Source: Stomoxys calcitrans
Taxonomy: Eukaryota; Arthropoda; Insecta; Diptera; Muscidae
DNA: 64,000 bases
Reading direction: 5' to 3'
NCBI RefSeq assembly: GCF_963082655.1
Contig: NC_081553.1
Location: forward strand, 152,998,941 to 153,062,940
Each line of letters starts with the position of its first letter. Position 1 is the first letter of the stretch. Below the pieces are notes generated by a model. It was not told the origin of the DNA. It made no database searches and worked only from the letters and a program-made list of their open reading frames with translations. A program made the position numbers and the translations under genes. Shown piece by piece: positions 23,280-35,192 of this stretch.

Positions 23280-24055
23280 TTTTTTTTATCATGTCATTCA
23301 AAGTTCAGAAGATCTCGAGCAAGGGCGTTGGGATGATACCTCAATTTATTTATGTAGCATTGAGTGCAGATGGTGATTTCCTCCTTTACCGGCTTAACGT
23401 TAAAATCTTTATAAATATTAGCGTTCCTGACATACCATGGGGCTCCGACACATGCTGTACCCCAGATTTGTATGCCATAAATCCATATTGGCTTAATAAT
23501 ACATTTATATAGCAAAGCTTTGTATTGAAAATTTTAATGGTGACCAATGAGCCAATGTATTTGGCTTGTTTTAAGCTTTATTTGGATAAACTTTCCATTT
23601 ATATGATCAGTCCAAGTTAGGTGTCTATCTGAATATATTCGCAGATACTTAACGTTATCTTTTTGGGGTATCGTTGAATATTACTATTGAAGGGCAAGAT
23701 TCTCCATTAAGAGTTACATGGGTGCACTCACTTGCATTCATTATGATTCTCCATTTCTGGACCCACTGTTCTGGCCCTCGGACGTGTACTTGTTACTGTT
23801 TAGACGCATTTATCGCAATATATAATAGCAGTATCATCTGCAAAAGCAGACGTGTCGGTAGTGGGCATGTCTGCTGTAAATAAAATGTATAACATAGGAC
23901 TCAATATGCTTTCTGTGGAACGCCAGCATTTATACTTTCGATACATAAGACAGTGTCTCTTGAAGGATAACTCACTAACAACTTATGGGTATTAGCTGGT
24001 AACAATCGACGTAATTTTAGATTAGTCATTCATGCCACGCTCTAGTAATAATAGG
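23280..24055 (-). pseudogene. Jockey-type LINE, RT C-terminal half
   Basis: Read on the minus strand: a TADMPTT segment followed by FADD (RT active-site motif), then TWTDHIN..KLKTSQIHWLIG, then LYKCIIKPIWIYGIQIWGTA and APWYVRN..I. These are the post-RT hallmarks of jockey-clade ORF2. Stops and frameshifts are frequent, so only 23294-23515 is open over length. The 5' part is absent. Confidence 0.78.
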
Positions 24056-24165
24056 ATTCCACGGAAATATTATTTGAAACAACTTATTTTATTTAACGAA
24101 TATAATCGAATGAAAAACTATTTTTTTTTTCAATACAAATCTAACAAACAAATGGTAAAATATTA

Positions 24166-24540
24166 CTAGATATTACATTCTGACAAATAGAGTTTAGATC
24201 TAAAAAGCTTAAATTTATCAATACCTAATATTTTAGTGCAAATATCGGCTAGTTGATCTGTAGTATTAACATACTGTACATTCATGTTACCTTTCGCTAA
24301 GTGGACACGAATGAAACGATGCGTAATATCGATGTGTTTTGATCGTTTACACTCGGTGTTTTTTGACATAGAAATACAGCCTTGGTTATCTTCAAATAGG
24401 GTTACGGCATAATTTGAATCTTTAATTCCCATATCTTGCAAAAGCCCTTTCAACCATATTGCCTTAGATGTTGCAGCACTTAAAGCTATATATTCGGCTT
24501 CTGATGAAGATATGACAACAGTGTGTCTTCATCACTGTTT
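24166..24540 (-). pseudogene. Copia RNase H and polyprotein C-terminus
   Basis: Contains SEAEYIALSAAT-like sequence in a broken frame near 24500, then LFEDNQGCISMSKN, KHIDITHRFIR and VNTTDQLADICTK, all hallmarks of the copia RNase H tail. It ends SKLYLSECNI at a natural-looking stop at 24166. Upstream coding is cut at the RT deletion. Confidence 0.88.
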
Positions 24541-24625
24541 TCTTTTTCAGGATCTTCAATTGAGTGAGTTACATTTGATTTATTTTTTCATACCTGACTC
24601 GGAATCTTTCACACTGTCCTCATTT

Positions 24626-25430
24626 TCATCCCCATTCATACTTGCATTCATTGCATTTCGATTCACGAAATTGATATGAATTTTCGTCAACGTTTACGTT
24701 AAGAGCTGTTATTACCTTTTTGGTCTTTTGATTCCAAATTCTATATCCAATATTTGTGTATCCAATCATTATACCCTCCATTCTTTTAGGGTCATGCTTT
24801 TTTCTCTTTCCATCAGGTATCCAAACATGGGGATTGTATCCGAAAATTCTCATTTTTTTTAGATCCGGTTTATATCCGTACCATAATTCAGCAGGAGTTT
24901 TCATTTCTTTAATGCTTCTTGTAGGGGTTCTGTTAAGCAATTAATTCCTTCCAGCATTGTGCGTATCTTTTCTACCAAGGTCCTGTTAAATCGCTCTGAT
25001 ATTCCATTTTGCTGGGGAGTATAAGCCTTTGCATCCTCTACTTGGACACCCCTCTCTTTGTAATAATTCCTTGGTTCGTTAGAGTGGTATTCAGTTACTT
25101 GATCACAGCACAAGATCGAGATACTTTGTGAAAACTACTCATTAACGAAGGCTTCATACTTTTTGAATTTCTCAAATACCCCTGATTTGCTTCGCATGAG
25201 ATAAATCATAGACAAATGAGACAAAGTATTTGAATCCATCGTGAATACTTGGCGAAATTGGACCACAAACATCGCTATGTATTCTTTCCAACACACGTTG
25301 GCTACGAGCATGGTGGTCATTAAATGGTTCACGGAATTGTTTACCCTTAAGACAAACTTTGCATACACCAACAAATATAACATTTTCCAATCCAGTCACC
25401 ATTTCATTCTTGAACATCAGCTCAAGGCTT
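24626..25430 (-). pseudogene. Copia GAG-pre-integrase and integrase
   Basis: A LWHSRSGHIS motif (25425-25455) followed by CKVCLKGKQ gives the zinc-binding pre-integrase. Then come HSDVCGPISPSI (catalytic Asp region), TPQQNGISERFNRTL (the copia ENGVAER..R block), and MLNRTPT...TPAELWYGYKPDL with FGYNPHVWIP. Frames change at about 25135 and 24930, so integrase is interrupted at least twice. Confidence 0.87.
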
Positions 25431-25777
25431 TGTTGACTTATATGTCCTGATCTACTATGCCAAAGTTTGGACTCATCACGTGAAAAGCTATACGAATAAT
25501 CGAACCACTTCTTAAATTTAATCTCAGAAATATTACATTTCTGTTTCGCAATAGCAAACTCTAACCCATTATTTAATATGATAGCTTTCTCATTTTTAAT
25601 TACTACTTCTAGACCCGTTTTTGTCAGTTTTTGAACTGATAATTGATTCTCCTAAAGATTTGGATCGTATAGCACATTTTTGGGAATTACTTGCTTTCCA
25701 TCTTGAGTCTCCCATATCGGTCGCAGCTAAATTTTCATCATCCTTGGCTACGTTAATTTTGACAGGATTTTGCATCT

Positions 25778-26217
25778 TTATAATCGAATTGAATTGAAGA
25801 GGCTACGATCATTTGTTATGTGGTCACATGAACCCGAATCCAATATGAAGCTCATTTGGAAACTCGATATCTGTTCTGTGTTTACCATAAAACAAACTGC
25901 GCTGTTGTCGTTTATCCTCACTGTCCTAATAACCTGAGCTTCTTGATGGTTATTAATGAAATTGGCTTCCCTTTTTACACGAAAGTTGACCTTCATATTA
26001 TTCTTTTTAGCCACGAAAACTGTTCCAGATTCAGGATTTTCGTCGCCCTCAGAATTCAAGGAAATGATCCATCATAGATGTACCTTAAAAAAGCTTCAAT
26101 TTTGCCAATTGTTTTCTTATAATGGTTTGGCTAGTCGACGATCTAACAGCAAAAACGGTTGATCGGGTATTACGCTGTTGTTCAATATATAAGGTTATAT
26201 TTTCGTCAGCCATTTTT
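25778..26217 (-). pseudogene. Copia gag remnant and aspartic protease
   Basis: FILDSGSCDHITND carries the copia-type DSG protease active site. Upstream in frame lie TVFVAKKNN and a basic stretch. The 26217-26090 piece opens MADENITLYIEQQRN, which may be a gag fragment joined by deletion to the later gag, since the CCHC knuckle is not present. Confidence 0.75.
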
Positions 26218-26560
26218 TGTCAAATAGCGATAACGACTTTATATGTGTTGGGTCCTTGATAATAAATATTTCAGATCGTTTTCAAAATGGAGGAAAATAT
26301 TCAAGACTTAATATAATGTTGAAGATGAATAATAATATTCTGACAACTGATTACGGGATCATTTTTGCGTTAATACTATCGCCACCTGCCGATTTCTTAG
26401 GCCTTAAATCTTTTATAGATAATCGATTTTATTAAGCGTCAAACGCAACGGATTGTTTGCTGTATTTACTAAAGTGGATTCAAAAGCTGTAGTTTGTAGG
26501 TTTGGTAGTACAAAATTATTTAGAGTACCATTAGGTGTGAAAACTATTTCAACGTTATTT
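26218..26560 (-). pseudogene. Jockey-type LINE fragment, RT N-terminal part
   Basis: Minus-strand reading gives VFTPNGTLNNFVLPN, then LRPKKSAGGDSINAKMI and FNIILSLEYFPPF, matching the linker and first RT blocks (KxxKSPGxDxI.., ILxLxYFPxxWK) of jockey-superfamily LINEs. A stop occurs within it. Only about 110 codons remain. Confidence 0.65.
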
Positions 26561-27040
26561 GCAAAAGCATTGACTTTTTCTTCTTCACTCTATGCCCAGG
26601 AGTCAGATTGCAGACGTACTGGAGATTGGTGAGCAATAAGACTGCGCATGCTTTTTGTTGCTTTCGTGGATTGAAGTCATTGTAGACTTTTGTTATGGCT
26701 TCAAACAATTGTGCCGAGTATTGTCGAAATCGGTCTATAACCAGATATAGCTTCCATATAAGCCGATCCCCCGATTTGACTTCTTGAGCCCATACAAGCC
26801 GCGATTTCCGCTTTGGCTGAAATTTTGCATGCGGTGTTCTGTTACGACTTCCAACAACTGTACCAAATACGGTCCAAATCAATATTTAACCTGATATAGC
26901 TCCCATGTAAACTGGTCTTTCGATCATCCTTGTTCTGTTTCTATAAGCTTTAATTTTTGCTGGTTTGACAGAAATTTAGTACGTTGAAGAAAATTATGTC
27001 CTTCAATTAAATTTATTTTGTATACATTTTTAGCATAATC
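26561..27040. repeat. Tandem-like 'gatatagctt/ccatataagccgatc' repeat
   Basis: Two diverged units (26700-26930) share 'ccaaatacggtccaaatca', 'tatagctcccatg' and 'gatcccccgatttgac', related in style to the 153-bp array but not the same family. The remainder up to 27040 is unassigned AT-rich sequence. Confidence 0.45.
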
Positions 27041-27486
27041 CATGAAGTTTATAAGGAAGTAAGAAAAAACAAGAAACGTCAAAAAGAATTACAATAATGT
27101 TATGTCAACATTGACTCGTTTTGCTTCTGTGATTTTGAAAAACACCTCAAACATTCACACTAGATGAGATACTTAGGCATTTATTTGGGCTCACATGCTT
27201 CGAATGACTCGTTTTTGTGGAAAGCGAGTCGTTTTGCCCTTATAAATTGTAAAGGAAAAACGAGTCAATGCATAATAAAGGGGAAACGAGTTGCTCGCTC
27301 AAACCAGCTTTGGTCTGAATATAGTATAACTGAACGAAACTACAACAAATACCCATACATAAACTATTATACCCAAGGTAATATTTACCCCCGAACTATT
27401 TTAATTATTGAAAATTCATAGTTTATTTGTGTTCTATTTATTCTCTCATTTTGGTAATAATTTCATTTTAATTCCTCGCATTTTCA
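27041..27486 (+). repeat. Left LTR of BEL/Pao element
   Basis: Shares 'gaagtaa', 'gaattacaat', 'gaacgaaa.tacaacaaat', 'ataccc.aaggtaatatt', 'gtttatttgt.tt' and 'cattttaa..cc.cgcatttt' in order with 31975-32165. It ends ...TTTTCA before TGGTCCTACGAGCC. The left edge is approximate. Confidence 0.6.
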
Positions 27487-27510
27487 TGGTCCTACGAGCC
27501 GGTTAACACC
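27487..27510 (+). other. Putative primer-binding region of BEL element
   Basis: TGGTCCTACGAGCCGGTT directly follows the LTR terminus. Similar TGGTCC..CGAGCCGG sequences sit just inside many insect BEL elements, to my recollection. The priming tRNA is not assigned. Confidence 0.45.
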
Positions 27511-27663
27511 ATCCCACTTTTAAAATAAAATAATTTACCAAGTTGAGTATCTCTTTACAGAGCCCGATATTTCATAATTTGTTGAGCCCTTTTAAATCGT
27601 AGAATAGGGATAATAATTTAAATTCGAATTTTCCTAATCTTTTTCGATTTTTATGATTTATAT

Positions 27664-28560
27664 ATGTCTGATCTCCACAATTTAATCCGAAGCGGCGATC
27701 GCTTGAATGATTTGGAGTTCTTAGTGATTTCTATCGGGCCAGAGGAACATACTGTTCATAGCCTCAACGTCCACAAACAAGAAATGAAACATCTTTGGGA
27801 CAGTTTTTGTGGATTTAACGAGGTTGTAAGTAATGCAATAAGAGTTAAGGACAGTTTTGCAGAAGTAAAGGAAATGTATATCGCGGTGTACAAAACGTAC
27901 GTCCGTGGACAAGCTTTCATAGAAGACTTAACAAAGAAATTTTTTGCGAAAAAGAAGTCTGGTTCATCCATTCCAATTCACCTCCCCCTTGCGATAACGA
28001 TATTTTTTAAAGGTGATTATAAATCTTCGCCCACTCTCAGAGACATGTTCTGAACCCTTTTACTAAATGCAACTCAACACATCAATAACATTCAAAAGAT
28101 GTATTATCAATGGTGAAGCATCTGATATAATAAAGAGCTTCGAAATGGCATGGCAAAATTTGTTGGATCATTGTGGTAATAAAAGGATCCTCGTTAACGC
28201 CCAACTTAAAACTGTATTCAACTCGCCCCTGTTGTTAAAATTGATAGCAATCTCAAGGGTTCAATTCGGAATTGTCGAAAAAGGGAAGCCATGGATGAGA
28301 TTCTGATTGCCAGGTATCAGACCCTTGAATCCTTCCTTGATATTAAAGGCGCCATACTACCACTTCTTCTTTATCTGGTACTGGCACTGTCAAAAGAGTT
28401 TCTCTACCAGCATTCTGATTGCTCCTGTTCAGCGGAAATATCCGCTGTGCTCAGAATCGCATTCCCTAAGACTATGCGAAGACTTCCTTCCGATGTCTGT
28501 AAGGAATCGCATAGAGACTATTAAATGGTTCAGGTGCTGTACTAATTGCCTTATTGCCTA
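27664..28560 (+). pseudogene. BEL/Pao gag
   Basis: The first frame (27664-28053) opens MSDLHNLIRSGDRLNDLEFL and is largely helical with charged residues. The second (28067-28306) has GEASDIIKSFEMAWQNLLDH and NKRILVNAQLKTVFN, a strong match in style to the BEL/Pao gag segment with LTGEA..I and W..L..RY.NKR.LV. A third shifted frame continues to 28561. At least two frameshifts separate them. Confidence 0.72.
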
Positions 28561-28569
28561 ATCTCTCAA

Positions 28570-30280
28570 ACTAAGCCCCTAGATTCTGTGGTGTCATTTT
28601 ATAAATACATGGAGTTGAATGAACAACTTGCTCGGTTTTGGGAGATTGAAGATGAGCCTAGGATTTGCACTATGTCGTAAGAGCAAAGATGGTGTGAGGA
28701 GTTGTATCGCCGTGCTACTTACCGCCATGGAGACGGTCGTGACTTGATTTTCAGCTCGGTCTGTCCCGCAATAATGCTGTTTCTTAGGTCAAACATTCCC
28801 ATTGATGAGAAACGAATTGAAGGATTAATATGAAAGAATCCTTCAAGAATACTCTGACTTGAATCATATGGCTCGAGTTTGTCCGGATAGTGACAACTCC
28901 CCGAATACGGCATATAATCTGCCTCATCAAGCTGTTTTAAAGCCTGATAGTTGCGTGTTGTATTTAATACTTAAAGATATTGTGCTAACTGGACCCGTGT
29001 TTCAACTAAACCTAATTGTTTTAGTTCTCCGCTGTAGACTTTTTAGGTTTGTCTATAATGATGACATTAAATCCCGATCAGACCTCATGTCAACGAATTG
29101 TTTTCCGTTTGGCCCCTGATACTGAAAATCAAGATTTCAAATTGAAGACGTTCACATTTGGCGTGTACTGTACTCCATACTACTAGCCATACGGAGCCAA
29201 TTTTTAATAGCTGAAGATCTTAAAGGTCGGGAAATAGACCTGATAGACCCGCAGATGTATTTTGATGACATACTGGGAGGTGCTCACAATTTGAATGATG
29301 TCATAAAAGGTGGTGATGAACTTATTGAAGGTCTAGGCTCTGCAGAGTTTAATCTACGTAAGTGGAGGCCAACGGCTAAGGTCTGTTACAGATTTGCGCC
29401 CGAATATTTATTGGATGACGAATTTCTAAATATATTTGATGTATCGTATCGCTAAAACGATAGGTTTACGTTGGAACGCTGGAAAAGATGTGGTATTTTT
29501 TTAATTAGTTTCAGCCCATACTAAACTAGATCGTCACCATACGTGCGGTCTTGTCTGAAATAGCGAAGTTGTTCGACAAAGCAGGCTAACTAGCCCTAAG
29601 GTTATTGTTGCCATGATTATAAAGCACAAACTTGTAAAGACAAGACAGATTGGGACGAGTGTTTGAAATTCTTAATTCTAAATAGATGGTTTGCGTTTTT
29701 GGACGATTATAGTGAGACCGTACGGATTTCGATCCCCCGTTGTGTTGGTTTCAGCCCAAACCAAAAAGTACAACTGCATGCCTTTTGTGATGCTTCCGAG
29801 AATGCATATGCGGCTTCACTATATTTCCGAATTGGGAACTCCCATGGTGACTATGTCACACAACTACTCACAGCTCGTACAAAAGTAGCGACAAATAATC
29901 ATTTTGTCGTGGCTGCAGAAGCTCGGAAGTCGTGGCTCGAGTAGCTACCATTGCAACTAGAGTTTGTACAAATACTAGGCATCACGTATTGTCGCATTAC
30001 GACCCAGCTGATATTGCGTCAAGAGGTATCTAGGCATATGATTTGATATCCAATGACCTTTTGTGGAAAGCTCTGAGATGGTTTAGAATTCCCTGTTTGG
30101 AATGGCCAAAATCTACGTTTACGGTTATGATGAATTTCGACAGGAAGAAAGTTCATGTGATTCTGAACCAAATTGCTCCTACTGAGGATATTCTTTCTTT
30201 CATTGAACATACCCGAAATTTAAAATTACACAAAGGTTGTCATCATATTGCTCAGAGCAAAGTGAATTTAACTTTGTGAA
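28570..30280 (+). pseudogene. BEL/Pao pol: RT and RNase H fragments
   Basis: LARFWEIEDEP near 28630 is the BEL RT entry motif. YNLPHQAVLKPDS, then MYFDDILGGAHNLNDVIKGG (29255 on; FDD active site in a DD(V/I)LGG context) and FNLRKWRPTA follow. Next are the RNase H-type VQLHAFCDASENAYAASLYF (29780-29840) and a LWKALRWFRIP segment near 30062. Numerous stops and missing pieces lie between blocks. Integrase is not seen. Confidence 0.82.
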
Positions 30281-30406
30281 AGGACGAGTTTATGCCAACG
30301 TAGCTATGACACTGAATATGCTGCATTAGAGAACAACTCGCAAATTTCTCGAAAGAGCCTTTTATGGAATTTTAACCGATTCATATATTCTAATGGATTT
30401 AAGCGA

Positions 30407-31222
30407 ATGAAAGGAAGATTACCTCGTTCTCCCACTCTTACTTATGACAAAAGTTTCAACAATCCCATGGCAGCCGGTTATACGCCCCGGGTTGACCCGA
30501 GGAAATTCCGAGAAATCATTAATGCAGCAGCCGCTCGCTTTATACCAACCGGTCGAATACCCCCAGTGCGGCCCAATTTCCCGGCGCAAGCAGTGGTACT
30601 CGCAGACGAGCGTGATGGGATTCGTGCTATGGACCCCGCTAACCCCAGAATCAGCGAGCTGAATCTGGAAATAAACAGGGTAGTCAACGAACATAAGCGG
30701 AATTTGTGGCTGGAACACTTGGAGCAATGTAACTCAGGCACCGGTGTAATCAAACTGTGGTCTACTGTTAAGTCACTCTCGAACCCCGATAGACGGGATG
30801 ACAGGACCTCTGTCACTTTTGGTAAAATAACCATGACTGATCCGAAGAGATGCGTCAGGTTGTTCAACCGTCAATTTATTGTGCATCCCGAGAGAGACAG
30901 GGTAAGGTGGAGAGCCATTTGCCGTATTCGTGGTCTCCGAGCCGATGAACAGACATCACAATTTACCGTGGGCGAAGTTACAAATGTCATCCGTGGCGCC
31001 AAATCATCTAAGGCGTTGGGACCCGAAGGAATCTCTACATTGATGTTGAAGAATCTGGATTCACTTGGAGTTGAGTACCTTACCACTGTCCTCAACCTAT
31101 CTTTGAACACTCTTATAGTTTCCGGTGTCTGGAAAATGGGCAATGAAGCCTGGAAAAGACCCGAGTTTGGGGGAGTCGTACAGACCTATCTCCCTTTTCT
31201 CACGAGTGGCAAAGACGCTTGA
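30407..31222 (+). pseudogene. Pre-RT and early RT of jockey-like LINE
   Basis: A 271-codon frame. RKFREIINAAAARFIPTGRI and VLADERDGIRAMDPANP form the EN-RT linker. VTNVIRGAKSSKALGPEGIS is the start of RT (KSxKAxGPDGI) and VWKMG precedes the lost VVPLLKPGKDP block. In-frame deletion and a shift near 31140 break the sequence, and the RT continues in another frame at 31125 (ESYRPISLFSRVAKTLEALL). Confidence 0.78.
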
Positions 31223-31935
31223 GGCATTACTCCTCCCGAGCCTCGTAGGAGAATTTCCATTCTCCGAGCATCAACATGGATTTCGAAGACTGCACAGCAT
31301 AACAACACATTTGCCGTGGCTTCAATCAGCCCAGGTCATGTGATAGGACCGTCCTTGTGGCACTTAACCTATCGAAGGCATTCGACACGGTCAGCCATGC
31401 CAAATTATTTGAGGACATCGCCAACACGTCCCTCCAGCCTTGCCTGAAACGATGGCTCGCGAATTATCTGTGTGTTCGCCAGTCATTTGTGGAATTTAGG
31501 GATAAGAAGTCAAAACACCGTAGAGTGAAACAGGGAGTTCCCCAAGTTAGTGTGATATCTCCGACACTGTTTAACCTCTACCTACCCTCCATTCCACCCC
31601 CTCCAGACGGCATAGAGATCGTATCATATGCGGACGATTGTACGATCATGGCATCAGTTTCCCCACCCATTGATGACATCTGCAATAGGTTAAAAGTCTA
31701 CCTCAACGAACTTGCCTCATATTTCGCTGCAAGAACTCTGAAGATATCCGCCACCAAATCTTCAGCCACATTGGTCACTACAAATACGCGTGAGGTGAAT
31801 ACTGAGTTGACTGTGATGGTCGATGGAGAAATGACTCCGACCATCAAGTGTCCCAAAATACTTGGCGTCACATTTGACAGCTCTTACACATTCTCTCCAC
31901 ATGCCACAGCAATCTGCGATGAAGTCAACCCTTAG
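30480..31935 (+). mobile_element. Jockey-like LINE inserted in the BEL element (copy 1)
   Basis: Starts inside ORF2 (pre-RT region), so it is 5'-truncated, and ends abruptly after the RT with no recognisable 3' UTR. Nucleotide-level similarity to 48780-50390 is obvious by eye. The left edge is uncertain: the first ~90 bases of the long frame opening at 30407 are not found in the second copy. Confidence 0.7.
31357..31935 (+). pseudogene. Jockey-like LINE RT core
   Basis: LNLSKAFDTVSHAKL (first Asp), KQGVPQVSVISPTLFNLYL (motif 4, with V-S replacing GG in GVPQGGVISP), and SYADDCTIMAS with an intact YADD at 31627-31638. ILGVTFDSSYTFSPHA gives the post-palm LGV block. The loss of the glycines in motif 4 and the truncated C-terminus make activity implausible. 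Confidence 0.82.
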
Positions 31936-31969
31936 TTTTAATTTAATAAATTGTTAAATGCAACCCAGT

Positions 31970-32170
31970 GTGTCAAGTTTACAACGAAGTAAAACAAAAA
32001 TAAACGCCAAAGGGAATTACAATGACCGAACGAAATTACAACAAATGCTCTAAAATAAACTATAATACCCGAAGGTAATATTTTATTTCAATTATTGGAA
32101 ACTCATAAGTTATTTGTATTTTATTTATTCTCTCTCTTTGGTAATTGTATTTTAACCCCCCGCATTTCCT
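31970..32170 (+). repeat. Right LTR of BEL/Pao element, internally deleted
   Basis: Aligns by eye with the left LTR but lacks about 200 bp between 'aattacaatg' and 'gaacgaaattacaac'. It ends with 'ccccgcatttcc' near 32171. Confidence 0.55.
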
Positions 32171-32312
32171 ATAAGCATAGTTGAAAATATGCGAAGAACT
32201 TTTGTAAACGACTTTTCGATCTACTATGAATTCACTAGTCTTACAGCAAGATTGTGTGGGTATTTAAGTGATATCAACGCATACATGTTTGAAAATATGC
32301 TAAAATCAATAT

Positions 32313-33280
32313 CGAGAGCTATGAGGAAGCTACAAGAAGAACTTTTTAACACATTTTTTACGATCCCATTAACTAAAACTGAGATTATTATTGAAGCAGA
32401 AAAGTATTCTAACGGTCCTAATAAATCTGCTAATTTAAAATCTGGTTCAAAGCCTTTTTTCGAAAGTCATATAATCAACAGATCTCGGAATAATTGTTAT
32501 TAATAATGAACTTTTCCGAGAAGTACAGTGAAATATTCGTAGTCATATTCCCTATCCTACAAAAATAAAATTGTTTTAGTACTTACTATACACTCCCAAT
32601 AACTGCATACTTTTTTACATTTATAACCAATACTTACATTTATAATTAATAAAATAATATGTAGTTTACTTTATCATTTTCTAGTTTTTTTTTTCTTGCT
32701 GTTATGGCGAAGATAATTTTTATTTCACAGTTTTCTGTTTGTTTGAGACGAGCCACTGACTAATATCGGATATATTCATGTTAAACAAAAAACTTGCCGA
32801 AAATTCAGCAGGTTTGTAAAGGAAGAAAAATATGTGTAGCGCTGGCCATCGTAAGCAATTCATTGGTAAAATCAAAATGAAATGTACCACTTGGATGCGC
32901 TTCCTTTATGTATCCAAACTTGCACATGCGAAAGCGTAACGAGGAAAGAGTGAAATAATTACAAAATTTTTCAAGTGAACAAAATGTTGATGATATGTTT
33001 GCATTTTTGTAGCGCAGTATCACTCAAATACAAAATGCGCTTTCCCAAGTGTATTTGAGTATATTTTCTCGGAAAAGTTCATTAATAACAACAATTATTC
33101 CTAGATTTGTTGATTATATTGGGTTTTAGAAGCATGGCTTTGAACATGGCTCGAAATATTTGAACAATTAGATTTTTTTTTGCTCCAATAATAATCTCAG
33201 TTTTAGTTAATTGGATAGTAAAATATATATTAAGAGGTTGTACTTCAATATATTGTAGCTTGCTCATAGCTCTATTTGTT
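32313..33280. repeat. Large imperfect inverted repeat (~220-bp arms)
   Basis: The arm 32313-32527 ('gagctatgaggaagctacaa', 'attaactaaaactgagatta', 'gaacttttccgagaa') matches the reverse complement of 33067-33280. The ~540-bp interior is AT-rich without known motifs. Each arm is open when read towards the centre and gives the shared peptide pieces LTKTEIII and IIN(R/K)SRNN. Family unknown. It could be a fold-back transposon or two inverted copies of one repeat. Confidence 0.65.
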
Positions 33281-33293
33281 TTTTATTTTAGAT

Positions 33294-35192
33294 CTAGCTG
33301 ACCCGGGCCCGCTCCGCTGCGCTTTCTTTTATTTTAAATGGAACAAACGTTTCCGTGGAATATTTATTTTTGACAATTAAAGATCTTTTAGTGAAATACC
33401 ATGCTAACTTAACTAACAGTTTAACAATATAAGTGCCTTTGTCTGAATCCCATATGATCTTTATTTGTCTACTCTAAGGTGTACTCCATTCTTAAAATAC
33501 TTCATTTCAGCCCGATATTCTCATAATGTCTGATGTAGTGGTGTTTTAGGGGGAGAGGCGGTCCCCAGATACTTGGCCCAGAAAAAATATCAGCATCGTG
33601 CTCTTCTCTCAAATACCATTTATTTAAACCCCATATTGCCATTGGCTTAAGAAGAGTTTACAGGATGAGGCGTCCCCCAAACACGTGGCCCCAAGATTGG
33701 TTATCAAATTCGTTTTCTTATCTCAAATACCTTTCATTTGAGCCACATATTGGCATGGCCGAAAAATTTTCCCCTTTGGGGGTGTTTTGTGAAAGGGGTG
33801 ATGCCCTAAATACTTGGTCATACATTTGGATATCAAATTCGTATTCTACTCCCAAATACCTTTATTTGATATTGCGATGGTCAGTAAAACATTGCTGTTT
33901 GTGGGGTATTTTGGAAAAGGGGAAGACCCCCAAAAAATTGGTCCCGAAAATGGGAATTAATACTTGCTCCACCCCCCAAATCCTTTCATTTAAGCTGCAC
34001 ATTGACATTGTCGGTAAATATGCCCGATTTAGGGGTGTTTTGGGGATTGGGGTGGTCCCCAAACATTAAGCCCGGAAAATATATCAGCAGCGTGCTCTAT
34101 CTATTCTCATATATCTATTCTCATCTATTGGATATCGTGCTCTATTCTCATATATCTATTCAAATTCGTTATTCGTTGTTATGGTGGTGGGACGTCCGCT
34201 AGACTGTTGGTCCCTAATGTTGATATCAGATACGTGGTCTACTCCCACATACCTTTAATTTGAGCCCCATATTTCCATATGGGGCCACTCAGTGAGTTCG
34301 CCTTGAAAATATACATCGGATTCGCGTTCCACTTTAAAACCGTCTTATTTGAGCCTCATATTGCAATTGCCAGAAAATACTTAATAATTGGGTGGTGTTG
34401 TGGGGGGGAGGGCGTGGCCCCGTAGACACTTTTCCCCAATATTGATATCAAATTCGTGCTTTACTCCCAAAGATCCATATTGCTATGGTCGTAAATTTGT
34501 CCCCGTTGGGGGATGTTTTTAGTGTGAGGCGTCCCCCCAAACACTTGGTCCCATATTTGGCTATCAGATTCGTATTCTACATTCAAATACCTTCTATTTA
34601 AGCCCCATATTCCCATGGTAAGTAAAAAAGTCCTGTTTGGGGGTGTTTTGGGAAAGAGGTGGACCCCCAGAAACGTGGTACCCTATTTGGATATCAGATT
34701 CGTATTCTACTCGCAAATACCTCTCATTTGAGTCCCATATTGCCATGATCGGTAAATGGTTCACTTGTTCCGACAATTGGATATCAGATACGTTTTCTTA
34801 TCCTAAATACTTTTCATTTGAGTCCCATATTGTCGTGATTGCTCTAAATATATGTTTGGTAGGTTTTAGGATGGGGCAGCCCCCCTAGGTACCCCATCCG
34901 AAATTTGGATACCAAATTTTTAATTTTAGGGTACTATATAAGAGCACACAAAATTCCGCCTAAATCGCACCACCCATCTCCGAGATCTGGCGTTTCTGAA
35001 AATAAGGTGAAAGGGGGAGGGTCCGTCCCCACTTCATATATCAAAAAATGTAGTACCCTATTTTCACCACGGGGTCATTATGCGCCATCTGTGAAAATTT
35101 CAAGAAAATCGGTTTAGCCGTTTCTGAGTCCATAAGGAACACACAAACAAACAAACCTACAAACAAACTCAAATTGATTTTAATATATAAGA
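33294..35192 (+). mobile_element. Helitron-like repeat, full length (copy J)
   Basis: From CTAGCTGACCCGGGCCCGCT to '...taatatataaga' (1.9 kb), about 14 units. Both termini are clean. The sequence is uninterrupted, so this is a good reference copy. Flanking bases do not show the A/T target as clearly as copy K. Confidence 0.85.

Larger units (their letters stand above)
24160..26217 (-). mobile_element. Ty1/copia retrotransposon internal region, RT deleted
   Basis: On the minus strand the order is gag piece (26217 inward), protease, GAG-pre-integrase, integrase, then RNase H: copia order. The reverse transcriptase that should separate integrase and RNase H is absent between about 24620 and 24540. 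I see no LTR on either side. Stops and small shifts break the polyprotein. It adjoins a jockey-type fragment at 26218. Confidence 0.85.
27041..32170 (+). mobile_element. BEL/Pao LTR retrotransposon split by a LINE
   Basis: The layout is left LTR (27041-27486), BEL-like primer-site region (27487-27510), gag (27664-28560), pol with RT and RNase H (28570-30280), an inserted jockey-like LINE (about 30480-31935), and an eroded right LTR (about 31970-32165). No integrase is visible; the LINE sits where it should be. Frames are broken throughout. LTR homology is judged by eye from several shared segments. Confidence 0.7.
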
